64,000 nucleotides of DNA, from assembly GCA_017398595.1 (NCBI GenBank), contig JAFQFR010000013.1, forward strand, positions 126,152 through 190,151. The letters run 5' to 3'. Position numbers and translations under genes: made by a program. The DNA is from Clostridia bacterium. GTDB taxonomy: Bacteria > Bacillota > Clostridia > Oscillospirales > CAG-272. Numbering within the stretch: position 1 is the stretch's first letter; every line of letters begins with the position of its first letter. Positions 52,797-62,173 of this stretch are shown in pieces. The notes beneath the pieces were generated by a model. The model did not search any database, was not told the origin of the DNA, and saw only the letters and a list, made by a program, of their open reading frames with translations.

Positions 52797-53663
52797 ATGA
52801 GTTTCGTGAGAGTGAAGGATAATGTATACCTGCTGCGTGTTCCGCATGGCGGAACCACAACGGGTGTGATCCTGCTTGACGGCGAGAAGAAGTATCTGAT
52901 CGACGCGGCAGGCACCTCGGAAGAAGTGGATACATACATTCTCCCCGCGCTCTCCGAACTCTCTCTGTCTCTTTCGGATATCGAGTGCCTGCTGTGTACG
53001 CATACGCACGGCGACCACATCGGCGGCTTTTACCGCTTGCGGCAGCTCGGCGTAAAAAGAATTGCAGCCTATACCCGCTCGGTTCCGAAGATCAAAGATC
53101 CGCTTACATATAATATCGAGATCCGCAAGGCATTTCCGAAGAACAGTCCGCCGCCGTCAAGCTCGCTTGTCGGCACAACGGTGGATCTGGCATTGCAAGA
53201 CGGCGATGTGCTGGACGGACGCATCGAGCTCGTGGCAACGCCCGGGCATGATGACGATACCGTCTGTATCTATGACCGTGCCACCGAGACATTGATCTGC
53301 GGTGATTCGGTGCAGCACAACGGCACGCTTGTGCAGGGATGCGGTGCGTATATGTATCTCGAGGATTACCGTGCGTCTATGCAAAAGCTCATGCGCCTTT
53401 CGGCGAAAACCGCTGTCCTCGGACATCCGTTTCTGCCGCATGGGGACGTGATCTGCGGCGAGGCGGCAGTTCGCGATTTCCTTTCGGATGCATTGCGTCT
53501 GACGGAAGTTTACCGCGACTTTGTTGCTGCCGAGTATGCCCGCGGTGAGCGCGATCTTTGCACAATTGCAAGAAATTTAGTCAATTTTGTCGGCGGTGTC
53601 ATGCCCGAACACCTCTTTCTCCCGCTGTACACCGTGCGGGAGCATATGAAGGAGATCGTATGA
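52797..53663 (+). CDS. MBL-fold metallo-hydrolase
   Basis: A 288-residue metallo-beta-lactamase-fold protein with the zinc motif CTHTHGDHIGGF near residue 62, a further metal His in ATPGHDDD near 142 and Asp in CGDSVQHNG near 162. The substrate is unknown; in a sugar-acid operon a lactone or thioester hydrolase is possible. Its stop overlaps the next start (ATGA). Confidence 0.87.
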   Translation: MSFVRVKDNVYLLRVPHGGTTTGVILLDGEKKYLIDAAGTSEEVDTYILPALSELSLSLSDIECLLCTHTHGDHIGGFYRLRQLGVKRIAAYTRSVPKIKDPLTYNIEIRKAFPKNSPPPSSSLVGTTVDLALQDGDVLDGRIELVATPGHDDDTVCIYDRATETLICGDSVQHNGTLVQGCGAYMYLEDYRASMQKLMRLSAKTAVLGHPFLPHGDVICGEAAVRDFLSDALRLTEVYRDFVAAEYARGERDLCTIARNLVNFVGGVMPEHLFLPLYTVREHMKEIV

Positions 53664-54814
53664 GCGTCGCCGTGCAGATCATGGATGCCATTCGCCTCGG
53701 AAAAGGCAATGCGTCCAAAAAAGATATTCAAGAAACCACCTCGGTCGCATGGGGAACCATGTGCAAGAGCGTGGATAATCTTCTCGAACGCGGATACATA
53801 TTTGCCCGTCGGGAAAAAGCACAGGGACGCGGCAGACCGGTGATCCCGCTTTGCATCAACAACGATGCGGCGTTTTACGTCGGCATCGACATCGGTGCAG
53901 GGCATACGCGTGCGGTCGTTTGCAACCTTTCGTTCAATACCGTGTATATGGACGAGGTGCCGACGCCTCGATATGCGGGAAGCGAGCAGTTTTTCGCCTT
54001 TCTGCGGGAGCGTGTGGAAGCCGCGGTCGTACAGTCGCGTATTGAGCGCGAGAAGCTGGAGGGCATCGGCGTTTCGGTTTCGGGTAATGTAGACTTTGAA
54101 AACGGAATTATTGTTTCGGGCGGTAACTTCGGTATGCCGTTCGGCGCCAACTTAAATATTGCGGAGTATCTGAGCGCAGAATTCGGTGTGCCGATCTACG
54201 CCATGACCACGCAGGCGGCAGCGTCTGCCGCCGAATATCATTTCGGTGAAATGGCGGGTACACCCAATATCCTTACGGTGGGATGCGGTATCGGTATCGG
54301 CTCGGGCGTTGTGTCCGAGGGGCAGATCATGATTAGCCGCCCCGGCAGACTCGTCGGGCATATCGGTCACATCCTGGTTTCGGGGAATCGCCGTCTTTGC
54401 AGCTGCGGTTTCCGCGGCTGTCTCGAGTCCTACTCGGGCGGCAACAACCTGGTCAGCGTTGCGAAAGAGAAGTTTCCGCACCGCACGGATCTTGACAGTG
54501 CGCGTACGTTGGATCTGCTCGCAGCGGCAGGAGATGCCGATGCGCAGGAGATCATGAACACGGCTGCTGCGTACAACGCGGCGGGCATTGCCAGCATGAT
54601 TCAGCTGTATATTCCCGAGGCAATCGTATTCGGCGGCGGACAATGCCGCGCAGACGGTTATCTGTTTAACCGCACATTGGAAGAGATCCGCAGTATCCTT
54701 CCGCGTGAGCGGCGCGAGAATATCAAGACCAGTATCAGCACTCTCGGCAAATACCAGTCGGCGCTCGGCGCTGCAAGACTTGTTTTTGAACGATATTTCG
54801 GAGATAACAAATAA
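53660..54814 (+). CDS. ROK-family transcriptional regulator
   Basis: A 384-residue protein. An N-terminal helix-turn-helix (KKDIQETTSVAWGTMCKSVDN region, near 18-38) is followed by a ROK domain with GIDIGAGHTRAVV near 80 and the zinc-binding motif CSCGFRGCLES near 253. The HTH makes it a NagC/XylR-like regulator rather than a sugar kinase. It lies inside the operon and is the obvious candidate for its control. The start at 53660 overlaps the previous stop; an earlier frame is unlikely. Confidence 0.88.
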   Translation: MSVAVQIMDAIRLGKGNASKKDIQETTSVAWGTMCKSVDNLLERGYIFARREKAQGRGRPVIPLCINNDAAFYVGIDIGAGHTRAVVCNLSFNTVYMDEVPTPRYAGSEQFFAFLRERVEAAVVQSRIEREKLEGIGVSVSGNVDFENGIIVSGGNFGMPFGANLNIAEYLSAEFGVPIYAMTTQAAASAAEYHFGEMAGTPNILTVGCGIGIGSGVVSEGQIMISRPGRLVGHIGHILVSGNRRLCSCGFRGCLESYSGGNNLVSVAKEKFPHRTDLDSARTLDLLAAAGDADAQEIMNTAAAYNAAGIASMIQLYIPEAIVFGGGQCRADGYLFNRTLEEIRSILPRERRENIKTSISTLGKYQSALGAARLVFERYFGDNK

Positions 54815-54834
54815 ATTTTATTGGAGGAATTACA

Positions 54835-55692
54835 ATGAACAGAAACGTACTTGTTACCGGCGCTTCGTCCGGTATCGGCGCGGCTACTGCCATTGCATTC
54901 GCAAAAAACGGCGATAATGTAGGTATCACCTACAACAGAAAGCCCGATGAGGCAGAGCAGATCGCAGAGAAGTGTCGCTCCTACGGCGTTCGCGCCGAGA
55001 CTTTCGGCGGCAACATTTCCGACCGTGCAGTTGTTGAGCGCATCATGAAGGAGTTCTTTGAAAAGTTCGGCACCATCGATGTTCTCGTAAACAATGCGGG
55101 CGGCGCGCTGAAAATGCCCGAGGGCGGCTTTGAGAAGATGCCTCTCGATTACTGGGAGAGCCAGATCAACCTCAACCTCAACGCACCTGCTTATTTTGCA
55201 CACTTTGCAATGCAGAATATGATCGAGAACAATATCAAGGGCTCGATCGTCAATATCAGCTCGGTACACTCCAAGGTTACCTGGGTAAGAAGAAAGACTC
55301 TTCCTTACGCAGCTGCTAAGGCAGGTCTGAACATGTTTACGCAGAACCTCGGTATCGAAGCAATTCGCTACGGTATCCATGTCAACGGTATCGCTCCCGG
55401 CTTTATCGCTACGAAGGCTACCGACCGTTATGACCAGTCCGACCTTGTGCAGGGCTTCCTGCGCAAGATCCCCGCAGGTTATCTCGGCTGCGTAGACGAC
55501 ATCGTTCCGATGATCATGTTCCTCTCTGACAACGAGACCAACCGTTTCCTCGTTGGTGAGACCATCGTGATCGACGGCGGTCAGTCTGTAGACGGTGCGA
55601 TCGACAAGATGCTGGACGACGGCAACCCCGTCAATGCTTACCAGCTCAAGGTAGATATGGAAAACTACCTCAAGGCTCCTAAACAGGACTAA
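54835..55692 (+). CDS. SDR-family oxidoreductase
   Basis: A 285-residue classical short-chain dehydrogenase. The NAD(P) motif TGASSGIGAA is at residues 8-17, NNAGG near 86, catalytic Ser in VNISSVHS near 141 and YAAAKAG near 157. In this setting it probably oxidises or reduces a sugar acid (gluconate 5-dehydrogenase or KduD-like). The ~30-residue C-terminal extension beyond the usual ~250 is unusual. GGAGG precedes the ATG. Confidence 0.9.
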   Translation: MNRNVLVTGASSGIGAATAIAFAKNGDNVGITYNRKPDEAEQIAEKCRSYGVRAETFGGNISDRAVVERIMKEFFEKFGTIDVLVNNAGGALKMPEGGFEKMPLDYWESQINLNLNAPAYFAHFAMQNMIENNIKGSIVNISSVHSKVTWVRRKTLPYAAAKAGLNMFTQNLGIEAIRYGIHVNGIAPGFIATKATDRYDQSDLVQGFLRKIPAGYLGCVDDIVPMIMFLSDNETNRFLVGETIVIDGGQSVDGAIDKMLDDGNPVNAYQLKVDMENYLKAPKQD

Positions 55693-55751
55693 GCAAAATA
55701 CAACAAAACATAAATATAAAAACCAATAAATATTCTAAGGAGAACAGAACA

Positions 55752-56474
55752 ATGTTGAAAAAGAAAAAGTATGAAGACATGCGTAGCTGCTGGGAATTCG
55801 GCGAAGCTGAAGAGTGCCGCCGCGGCCTTATGTATGGTATGGGTTATTCCAAGGAAGAGATCGATCGTCCTCTGATTGGTGTCGTTAACTCCTGGAATGA
55901 GTACAACCCCGGTCACGTACATCTCGACAAGCTCGCAGCAAGAGTTAAGCAGGGTGTTCGCGAAGCAGGCGGTCTTCCTCTCGAGGTTATGACCACCGGT
56001 ATCTGCGACGGTATGGTACTGAAAGATCCTAAGTACATCGAGGTTCCTTCCCGTAACTCTATCGCAGACCAGGTTGAAATGACTGTTGAAGGCAACTTCT
56101 TCGACGGTATGGTTCTCCTTTGCACTTGCGACTCTATCGTTCCCGGTCACCTGATGGCTGCAGCTCGTCTGGACATTCCTGCAATCATCGTTACCGGTGG
56201 TTACATGCCTCTCGGTATCCACAAGGGCAAGGAAGTTCTGCACATCCATGCACAGGACAAGGTTGGTACCGCGGCTAAGGGCATGATGGATATGGACGAG
56301 TACAACGGTCTGATCGAGCACTCTTGGGGCATCTGCGGCGGTTGTACCTCTATGACCACTGCAAACTCCATGTGCATGATCGCTGAGGCACTCGGTATGA
56401 CCATGCCGAACAACTCCTCCACTTGCGCAATCAGCAGCCAGATCTACCTCCTGGCATACCAGGCAGGTAAGTAG
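55752..56474 (+). CDS. IlvD/Edd-family dehydratase, N-terminal part (ends at in-frame TAG)
   Basis: 240 residues matching the first ~43% of dihydroxy-acid/sugar-acid dehydratases. Cluster-ligand cysteines are in CDSIVPGH near 120 and CGGCTSMTTANSM near 196; GICDGMVLKDP and SRNSIADQVE are also typical. The frame ends with TAG at 56472-56474, right where relatives read AGKQIM. The missing residue is therefore Gln (CAG -> TAG). The remainder continues in the same frame. Gluconate- or galactonate-type dehydratase activity, giving KDG for the kinase, is inferred from context. It is alone not a complete enzyme. Confidence 0.85.
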   Translation: MLKKKKYEDMRSCWEFGEAEECRRGLMYGMGYSKEEIDRPLIGVVNSWNEYNPGHVHLDKLAARVKQGVREAGGLPLEVMTTGICDGMVLKDPKYIEVPSRNSIADQVEMTVEGNFFDGMVLLCTCDSIVPGHLMAAARLDIPAIIVTGGYMPLGIHKGKEVLHIHAQDKVGTAAKGMMDMDEYNGLIEHSWGICGGCTSMTTANSMCMIAEALGMTMPNNSSTCAISSQIYLLAYQAGK

Positions 56475-56477
56475 ATC

Positions 56478-57437
56478 ATGAACCTTGTTGACGAGGGCAT
56501 CACCGCTCGTCAGATCATGACCGAAGCTGCAATCAAGAACGCAATCAAGGTAGATATGGCAGTTGCAGGTTCCACCAACCTGATCCTCCACATCCCCGCA
56601 ATCGCTAACGAGGCTGGCCTCGGCCACATTCAGTGGTGGAAGTACTTCGACGAAGCTTCCAACGAGATCCCGCTGCTCTCTCACCTCGCACCCAGCGGTA
56701 TGTACTCCGTTAAGGACTTCGATCTCGCAGGTGGTATGACTGCACTGCAGAAGAACATGGAATCCGTTCTGGATACCAGCGTTATGACCGTAACCGGTAA
56801 GCCTCTGTCCGAGAACATCAAGGACGCAAAGGTTTACCTGCCCGACGTTATCCACACCCTCGAGGATCCGGTTATGACCGAGCCCGGCATCGGCGTTCTC
56901 TACGGCAACCTCGCTCCCGAAGGCGCAATGATCAAGATCGCAGCAGTTCCTGCAAACCTGATGACCTTCAAGGGCAAGGCAAAGGTATTCAACTCGCTCG
57001 ACGAGTCTCTTGAGGCTCTCCGCAGCGGTAAGATCGTTCCCGGCGACGCATGTGTTGTTCGCTTCCTCGGTATGAAGGCTCGTTTCGGTACCACCGCATT
57101 CACCTTCCAGGAAGAGCTCAAGGGTCACCCCGAACTGTTCAACTCCTGCGCAATCATCACCGACGGTCGTTTCAGTGGCGGTACCTCCGGTCTGTCCGTT
57201 GGTTACGTATCGCCTGAGGCAGCTCTCGGCGGACCTCTCGGCGTAATCGAAAACGGCGATGAGATCACCATCGACATCCCCAACAGAAACATCACCCTCT
57301 GCATCTCGGACGAAGAGATGAACAAGCGTCTCTCCGAGTTCCATTGGGAATTCCCCGCAAACAACTACCACAGATTCCTCCGTCTGTTCGTTAAGAACGT
57401 TGGTTCTATGGCACAGGGTTGCGTTTGGGATTGCTAA
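56478..57437 (+). CDS. IlvD/Edd-family dehydratase, C-terminal part (after in-frame TAG)
   Basis: 319 residues collinear with the rest of the family (VDMAVAGSTNLILHIPA near the start, GRFSGGTSGLSVGYVSPEA near 235). An ATG sits 3 bases after the TAG, so reinitiation could in principle make this part as a separate chain; only a weak AGG-type site precedes it. With the N-terminal part the total is about 561 codons, the normal length. No frame change or other damage is seen in either half, and the strong codon bias persists on both sides. That fits a recent or erroneous stop. Confidence 0.82.
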   Translation: MNLVDEGITARQIMTEAAIKNAIKVDMAVAGSTNLILHIPAIANEAGLGHIQWWKYFDEASNEIPLLSHLAPSGMYSVKDFDLAGGMTALQKNMESVLDTSVMTVTGKPLSENIKDAKVYLPDVIHTLEDPVMTEPGIGVLYGNLAPEGAMIKIAAVPANLMTFKGKAKVFNSLDESLEALRSGKIVPGDACVVRFLGMKARFGTTAFTFQEELKGHPELFNSCAIITDGRFSGGTSGLSVGYVSPEAALGGPLGVIENGDEITIDIPNRNITLCISDEEMNKRLSEFHWEFPANNYHRFLRLFVKNVGSMAQGCVWDC

Positions 57438-57455
57438 ACTATTAAATTTATCGGA

Positions 57456-57485
57456 ACATTGCGACCTCATTCGAGGTCGCAATGT
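57456..57485 (+). other. Intra-operon hairpin after the dehydratase
   Basis: ACATTGCGACCTC / GAGGTCGCAATGT, a perfect 13-bp stem with loop ATTC, starts 18 bases after the dehydratase stop. It lacks a T-run. It may trim or stabilise the operon mRNA. Confidence 0.6.
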
Positions 57486-57510
57486 CATCTGATTTACAGA
57501 AAGGATATTT

Positions 57511-59154
57511 GTGCAAGTGAACTATTCTGTTATCCATACAGACGCGCTGGTGATCGGTACCGGTCTTTCGGGCCTTCTGGCTGCGCGCACACTTACCAAA
57601 AAACTCCCCACTGCTAAGATCCTTATGATCGGCAACGGTCTCGGCGCTTCGCCGTATGTGCATGGCTTCAACATGGTTCTCCATGAAGAGGACAGCATGG
57701 ATTCCTTTAAGGAAGATACGGTCGTCGGCGGCAGAAATCAGAGCAAAGACGAGCTTGTAGACGCTCTTTGCGACGGTTCCCGCAAGCTGCTGCCCGTTCT
57801 TGAGGAGCTCGGCATTGAGTTCAATCGCAAGAACGGCGAGTATTCGCTGCTTCGCCCGCTCGGCGCATCGCATCCGCGTGTAGCCAGCGTCGGCAACCAT
57901 ACCGGTGTTGCGATCATGAACGCGGTTCGCCATGAGTTTGAGACCAACGCAAACATTTCCGCTCTGGAGGACACCCGCGCACTTCGACTGCTCTGCATGG
58001 ACGGTCGTGTTTGCGGCGCGCTGACCTATCAGATCCCGGAAAAGAAGTTTACCGTAGTGGTTGCAAATGCGGTCGTACTTGCATGCGGCGGCTTCTGCAA
58101 TATCTATCCGTTCTCGACCAACATGTCGGACATCGGCGGCGACGGTATTGCTATGGCATTCGGCGCAGGCGCGGATCTCTGCGACCTCGAGTTCGTGCAG
58201 TTTGAGCCCTCCGCAGCGGTTGCTCCTAAGGCGATCCGCGGCAAGAGCGTCATCACCACGATGTATTATGAGGGTGCGGTACTCCGCAACACGCTCGGCG
58301 AGCGCTTTATGCTCCAGTACAGCAAGGATGCCGAGTGCGTCAACAAGGACGTACAGGCAAAATATATTTTCAAGGAGATCAAAGAAGGACGCGGCACCGA
58401 AAACGGCGGCGTTTACTTCGATGCGACCGGCGTAGGCCGTGATCGCCTCAACGAGCAGTACGATTCTTATGTGAAGCGTTACAGCGATGTCGGCATCGAC
58501 ATTGCGACCACGCCGTTTGAGATCGCTCCCGCTCCGCATACCTCGCTCGGCGGTATCGCTGTAGACGAGAATTGCTTCAGCGGCATCGAGGGCTTGTATG
58601 CCTGCGGCGAGATCATCGGCGGTCTGCACGGTGCAAACCGTCTCGGCGGCAATGCAGGTCTTGAGACCATGGTCTTCGGACGCATTGCAGGCGACAGCGT
58701 GGCAGAATACCTTGCAGACGCAAAGGCTTGCGAGGTCACTGTAGACGATATTGAAGATTTTGTCTGCGACACGCTTTCGCTGTCGGGCGAAACCGCTGTT
58801 ACGACAGAGCTTTTGGATTCGCTGCGCGGTCAGATGCAGGATGTGCTTGCTGACAAGCTCAACGTTCTGCGCTGCGGCAGTGAGCTGGAGGAGGCTGTCA
58901 ATGCGATCGGCGGCATGCTCGAAACGCTGGACAATTCCTCTTTGGAGGGAGCAGACGACGAGCTGAAATTCGCTACGCTCCGTCTTGTCAACGATCTGCA
59001 GACCGCATATCTCCTGGCGATCAGCGCGTATACCCGTACCGAGTCCTGCGGCTGCCACGTGCGCACCGACTGTGACGAGGAGACGGAGGATAAGTATCGC
59101 GTTGTCATCCGCAATGCTCCCGAAGGAGCACTGGTTCTGAAAGAATCCATTTAA
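57511..59154 (+). CDS. Fumarate reductase/aspartate oxidase-like FAD-dependent oxidoreductase
   Basis: A 547-residue flavoprotein with N-terminal GTGLSGLLAARTL, VVLACGGFCNIYP near 187, and the C-terminal substrate-site motif GLHGANRLGGN near 370. The HPTG motif is replaced by FEPSA, so the substrate is probably not fumarate. PHTSLGGIAVDE keeps the second His region. The C-terminal helical domain contains CGCHVRTDC. It starts with GTG, AAAGG upstream. Oxidation of a hydroxy- or amino-acid intermediate of the pathway is my inference. Confidence 0.8.
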   Translation: MQVNYSVIHTDALVIGTGLSGLLAARTLTKKLPTAKILMIGNGLGASPYVHGFNMVLHEEDSMDSFKEDTVVGGRNQSKDELVDALCDGSRKLLPVLEELGIEFNRKNGEYSLLRPLGASHPRVASVGNHTGVAIMNAVRHEFETNANISALEDTRALRLLCMDGRVCGALTYQIPEKKFTVVVANAVVLACGGFCNIYPFSTNMSDIGGDGIAMAFGAGADLCDLEFVQFEPSAAVAPKAIRGKSVITTMYYEGAVLRNTLGERFMLQYSKDAECVNKDVQAKYIFKEIKEGRGTENGGVYFDATGVGRDRLNEQYDSYVKRYSDVGIDIATTPFEIAPAPHTSLGGIAVDENCFSGIEGLYACGEIIGGLHGANRLGGNAGLETMVFGRIAGDSVAEYLADAKACEVTVDDIEDFVCDTLSLSGETAVTTELLDSLRGQMQDVLADKLNVLRCGSELEEAVNAIGGMLETLDNSSLEGADDELKFATLRLVNDLQTAYLLAISAYTRTESCGCHVRTDCDEETEDKYRVVIRNAPEGALVLKESI

Positions 59155-59195
59155 TGTATTGAATTTTACCAATAGTTTTAGAAGGGAAAAAGACA

Positions 59196-60728
59196 ATGAA
59201 AAAGGTTGTTGTTATTGCAAACCGTTATGTTGACTCTGTTTCTCTTATGGCCGTAAGTGCAAAGGTTATGAAGCTGGATGGTGTTACCAACGCGGAAAGC
59301 GGCATGGGCACACCTGCAAACCTTGAGGTTATTGTCGATGACCTGGGTTACGATGTCCCTGAGGTGACTCCCAATGACCTGATTTTGGCTATAACCGCAG
59401 ATACAGAGGAGCAGGCTGAGGCTGCTATGCAGACGATGCGTGACCTTATTGACCATAAGGATACGGATGGCAGCGTAAGCTATAAGAGCCTTTCGGCAAT
59501 TGATCTTCGCGAGGACGAATATGACCTCGTACAGATCTCTCTTCCCGGTGAGTACGCTCACGCAGAGGCAAAGAGAGCAATTTCCATGGGTCTTGATGTA
59601 TTCATTTTCAGTGATAATGTTACGCTGGAAGAGGAAGCTGACCTGAAGAAGTACGGCCACGAAAAGGGCAGACTCGTTATGGGTCCTGACTGCGGCGTTG
59701 GTCTGATCAAGGGCGTTGCACTTGGCGCAGGCTCCATCGTTCGTCCCGGTCCGATCGGTATCGTTGGTGCTTCGGGTTCGGGATGCCAGGAAGTTTCCTG
59801 CATCGTTGAGCGCCTCGGCCTCGGCGTTTCCTCGATCATCGGTACAGGCGGACATGACCTCCTTCCCGAGATCGGCGGTATCACCATGCTTGCCGGTATG
59901 CGCAAGCTCGATGACGATCCCGATACCAAGGTTATCGTTCTCGTTTCCAAGCTCGCAAACCTTGACGTTATGGCAAAGGTTCTCGGCGTAGCAGACAGAC
60001 TGTCCAAGCCTGTTGTTGCGATCTTCCTTGGCGCAGACGAAAAGCTCTATGAGGGTCACAACGTATACGGCACGCTCAGCCTTGAGGCTGCTGCTGTAAA
60101 GGCTGTTGAGCTCTGCACCGGCAAGAAGCCCGAGATCGGCTACACCGATGACGAGATCAATGCCATGGTTGCAGAGAGAGTTGCAGCACTTCGTCCCGAG
60201 CAGAAGTACGTTCGCGGTCTGTTCAGCGGCGGTACCTTCACTGAGGAAGGCATGATCTACTACACCCAGCACAACAAGGGCGTACAGCTCTACTCCAACC
60301 TCAACACCAAGTACGCTACGCAGATCCCCGACCACGATGTAAGTGTCGGCCACTGCATCCTCGACCTCGGCGCTGAGGACTTCACTGCTGAAGCACCTCA
60401 CCCCGTATTCGACCCGATTCTCAAGCTGAAGAGACTCAAGAAAGAAATTGCAGATCCCACTGTTGCAGTTGTAACCATGGACTTCATCATGGGTCCCGGC
60501 GTTGCAGCAGACCCGGTAACGCCTTTCGCAAATGAGTGCAAGGCACTGAAGGAAGCAGGCAGCAACCTGATCTTCATCTCCAATGTTTGCGGTTCTCTGG
60601 AAGACCCGCAGGACACCCTTGCAGCAGAGAAGATGCTTGCTGACGCAGGTGTTATCGTAACCAGAAGCAACTATGAAAGCACTAAGCTCGCAAGTGCGTT
60701 CCTTGCAGCTTTGGAAGGAAGGGGCTGA
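59196..60728 (+). CDS. fdrA: FdrA-family acyl-CoA synthetase-like protein
   Basis: A 510-residue protein of the FdrA family, related to succinyl-CoA ligase. A CoA-binding-like fold contains GIVGASGSGCQEVSC near 186 and GTGGHDLLPEIGG near 218; a second domain has LFSGGTFTEEG near 343. In E. coli FdrA (AllF) works with the DUF1116 protein AllG and with AllH as oxamate carbamoyltransferase in allantoin use. Here it pairs with a DUF1116 gene 6 bases downstream, but no AllH (DUF2877) or carbamate kinase gene is in the window. Codon use is highly biased. Confidence 0.88.
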   Translation: MKKVVVIANRYVDSVSLMAVSAKVMKLDGVTNAESGMGTPANLEVIVDDLGYDVPEVTPNDLILAITADTEEQAEAAMQTMRDLIDHKDTDGSVSYKSLSAIDLREDEYDLVQISLPGEYAHAEAKRAISMGLDVFIFSDNVTLEEEADLKKYGHEKGRLVMGPDCGVGLIKGVALGAGSIVRPGPIGIVGASGSGCQEVSCIVERLGLGVSSIIGTGGHDLLPEIGGITMLAGMRKLDDDPDTKVIVLVSKLANLDVMAKVLGVADRLSKPVVAIFLGADEKLYEGHNVYGTLSLEAAAVKAVELCTGKKPEIGYTDDEINAMVAERVAALRPEQKYVRGLFSGGTFTEEGMIYYTQHNKGVQLYSNLNTKYATQIPDHDVSVGHCILDLGAEDFTAEAPHPVFDPILKLKRLKKEIADPTVAVVTMDFIMGPGVAADPVTPFANECKALKEAGSNLIFISNVCGSLEDPQDTLAAEKMLADAGVIVTRSNYESTKLASAFLAALEGRG

Positions 60729-60734
60729 GTTTAA

Positions 60735-62162
60735 ATGGCAGAAAAGACATATAAGAGTGACCTCAGAGTCATTAACATCGGCACACAGTTCTTCTACGAC
60801 GCACTCGTAGCACAGGATGTAAAGGCAACGCAGATCGATTGGAAGCCCCCGGTAAAGCAGAGCGCAGATGTGCTTGAGGCACTGAACAAGATCTCTTCTC
60901 CCGAGATCAGCGAAAAGATCGACGCGGCAAACGATAAGGCGGTACATTGCATTATCGATTCCGAGCCTTACCTTGTAGATATTCTTCCCGCAGGCGATGT
61001 TATCGAAGGCCTCGATGACTACACCGTTATTCACTCCGGTCCTCCGATCGACTATGAGCACATGACCATGCTGCACCGCCGCGGTCTCGTTTCTGCTTGC
61101 CGTTTTGAGCATTGGGCAGAAACCGATGAAGATGCGATCAAACTGATCGAGAGCGGTAAGATCAAGCTTCTCTCCGCACTGGATACCAACACCGTTGGTG
61201 CAGGTACCGGTATTATCACCAAGAGCGTAGCTATGTTCATTATCGAAGATAGAAGAACCGGCAAGATCTCTGCAAACTTCCCCGCAGAAGGTCCTAACCA
61301 GGGCGGTTTCTGCGGCTGGGGTCTCTATTCCGAGACGATTGCCGACTATCTCCGCAAGATGAAGGATTATTTCTTCCCTGTAATGAAGGCTGCTCTGAAG
61401 CAGATGGGCGGACTCCCGATCAAGCCTATTTTGGCTGAAAGCTTTGTAATGGGTGACGAGAACCATACCCGTCAGTCCGCAGCTGACCTTCTGTTTGACA
61501 AGAAGATCCTGCCCGAGCTCTTCAAGTTGGAGGGCTTCCCCCGTCAGCAGATCCTGGATACCCTCGACTACATCGTTGAAACGCCTCGTTTCTTCCATTG
61601 TATCGGTCAGGGTGCAAGCCGTAGCGCAATGCTTTCTGCGATCAACACTCCCTATTCCACCATGGTTACTGCTATCTGCGGTAACGGTGTAACCTTCGGT
61701 ATTAAGGTTGCAGGTCTTGGCGAGAATGAGTGGTTCACGGCTCCTGCTCCTATGATGAAGGGTCTGTACACCTCTACCAAGTTCACCGACGCTGACCAGC
61801 TTCCCTGGAAGGGCGATAGCTGCGTAGTTGAGTGTGCAGGTATGGGTGGTCTCGCAGCATGTGCGGCTCCTATCGTTATGAGCCTTCGCGGTCTCAAACT
61901 GAAGGACGGTATTGCGCTGACCCGCGAGATGGAGAACATTTGTATCTCCAAGAACCCGGCATTCTCTGTTCCGAACCTTGACTTCGACTTCCTCCCTGTA
62001 GGTATTGATATTCGTAAGGTTATCGAGACCGGCATTTCCCCCGAGATTCACGGCGGTATGTTCCACAAAGAGGGCGGTCTGATCGGCGCAGGTTCTGCAA
62101 GAGTTCCTATGCAGTGCTTCGAGAAGGCAATCAAGGCTTTCGCTGAAAAGTACGGCAAATAA
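60735..62162 (+). CDS. DUF1116 (AllG/YlbE-like) protein
   Basis: A 475-residue member of DUF1116. Conserved stretches include ILPAGDVIEGLDDYTVIHSGP near 91, DTNTVGAGTGI near 152, HCIGQGASRSAM near 290, and GGLIGAGSARVP near 451. The family partner is FdrA, encoded immediately upstream. A role in carbamoyl transfer is known for the E. coli homologue; the substrate in a sugar-acid operon is unknown. It is the last gene before the operon terminator. Confidence 0.88.
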   Translation: MAEKTYKSDLRVINIGTQFFYDALVAQDVKATQIDWKPPVKQSADVLEALNKISSPEISEKIDAANDKAVHCIIDSEPYLVDILPAGDVIEGLDDYTVIHSGPPIDYEHMTMLHRRGLVSACRFEHWAETDEDAIKLIESGKIKLLSALDTNTVGAGTGIITKSVAMFIIEDRRTGKISANFPAEGPNQGGFCGWGLYSETIADYLRKMKDYFFPVMKAALKQMGGLPIKPILAESFVMGDENHTRQSAADLLFDKKILPELFKLEGFPRQQILDTLDYIVETPRFFHCIGQGASRSAMLSAINTPYSTMVTAICGNGVTFGIKVAGLGENEWFTAPAPMMKGLYTSTKFTDADQLPWKGDSCVVECAGMGGLAACAAPIVMSLRGLKLKDGIALTREMENICISKNPAFSVPNLDFDFLPVGIDIRKVIETGISPEIHGGMFHKEGGLIGAGSARVPMQCFEKAIKAFAEKYGK

Positions 62163-62173
62163 GATCACATACA

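Noticed and set aside
56472..56474. TAG read as glutamine genome-wide (alternative genetic code)
   Set aside because: The radical SAM gene (15679-15681) and the GNAT gene (36214-36216) end in TAG, the latter followed at once by a terminator, so TAG acts as a normal stop.
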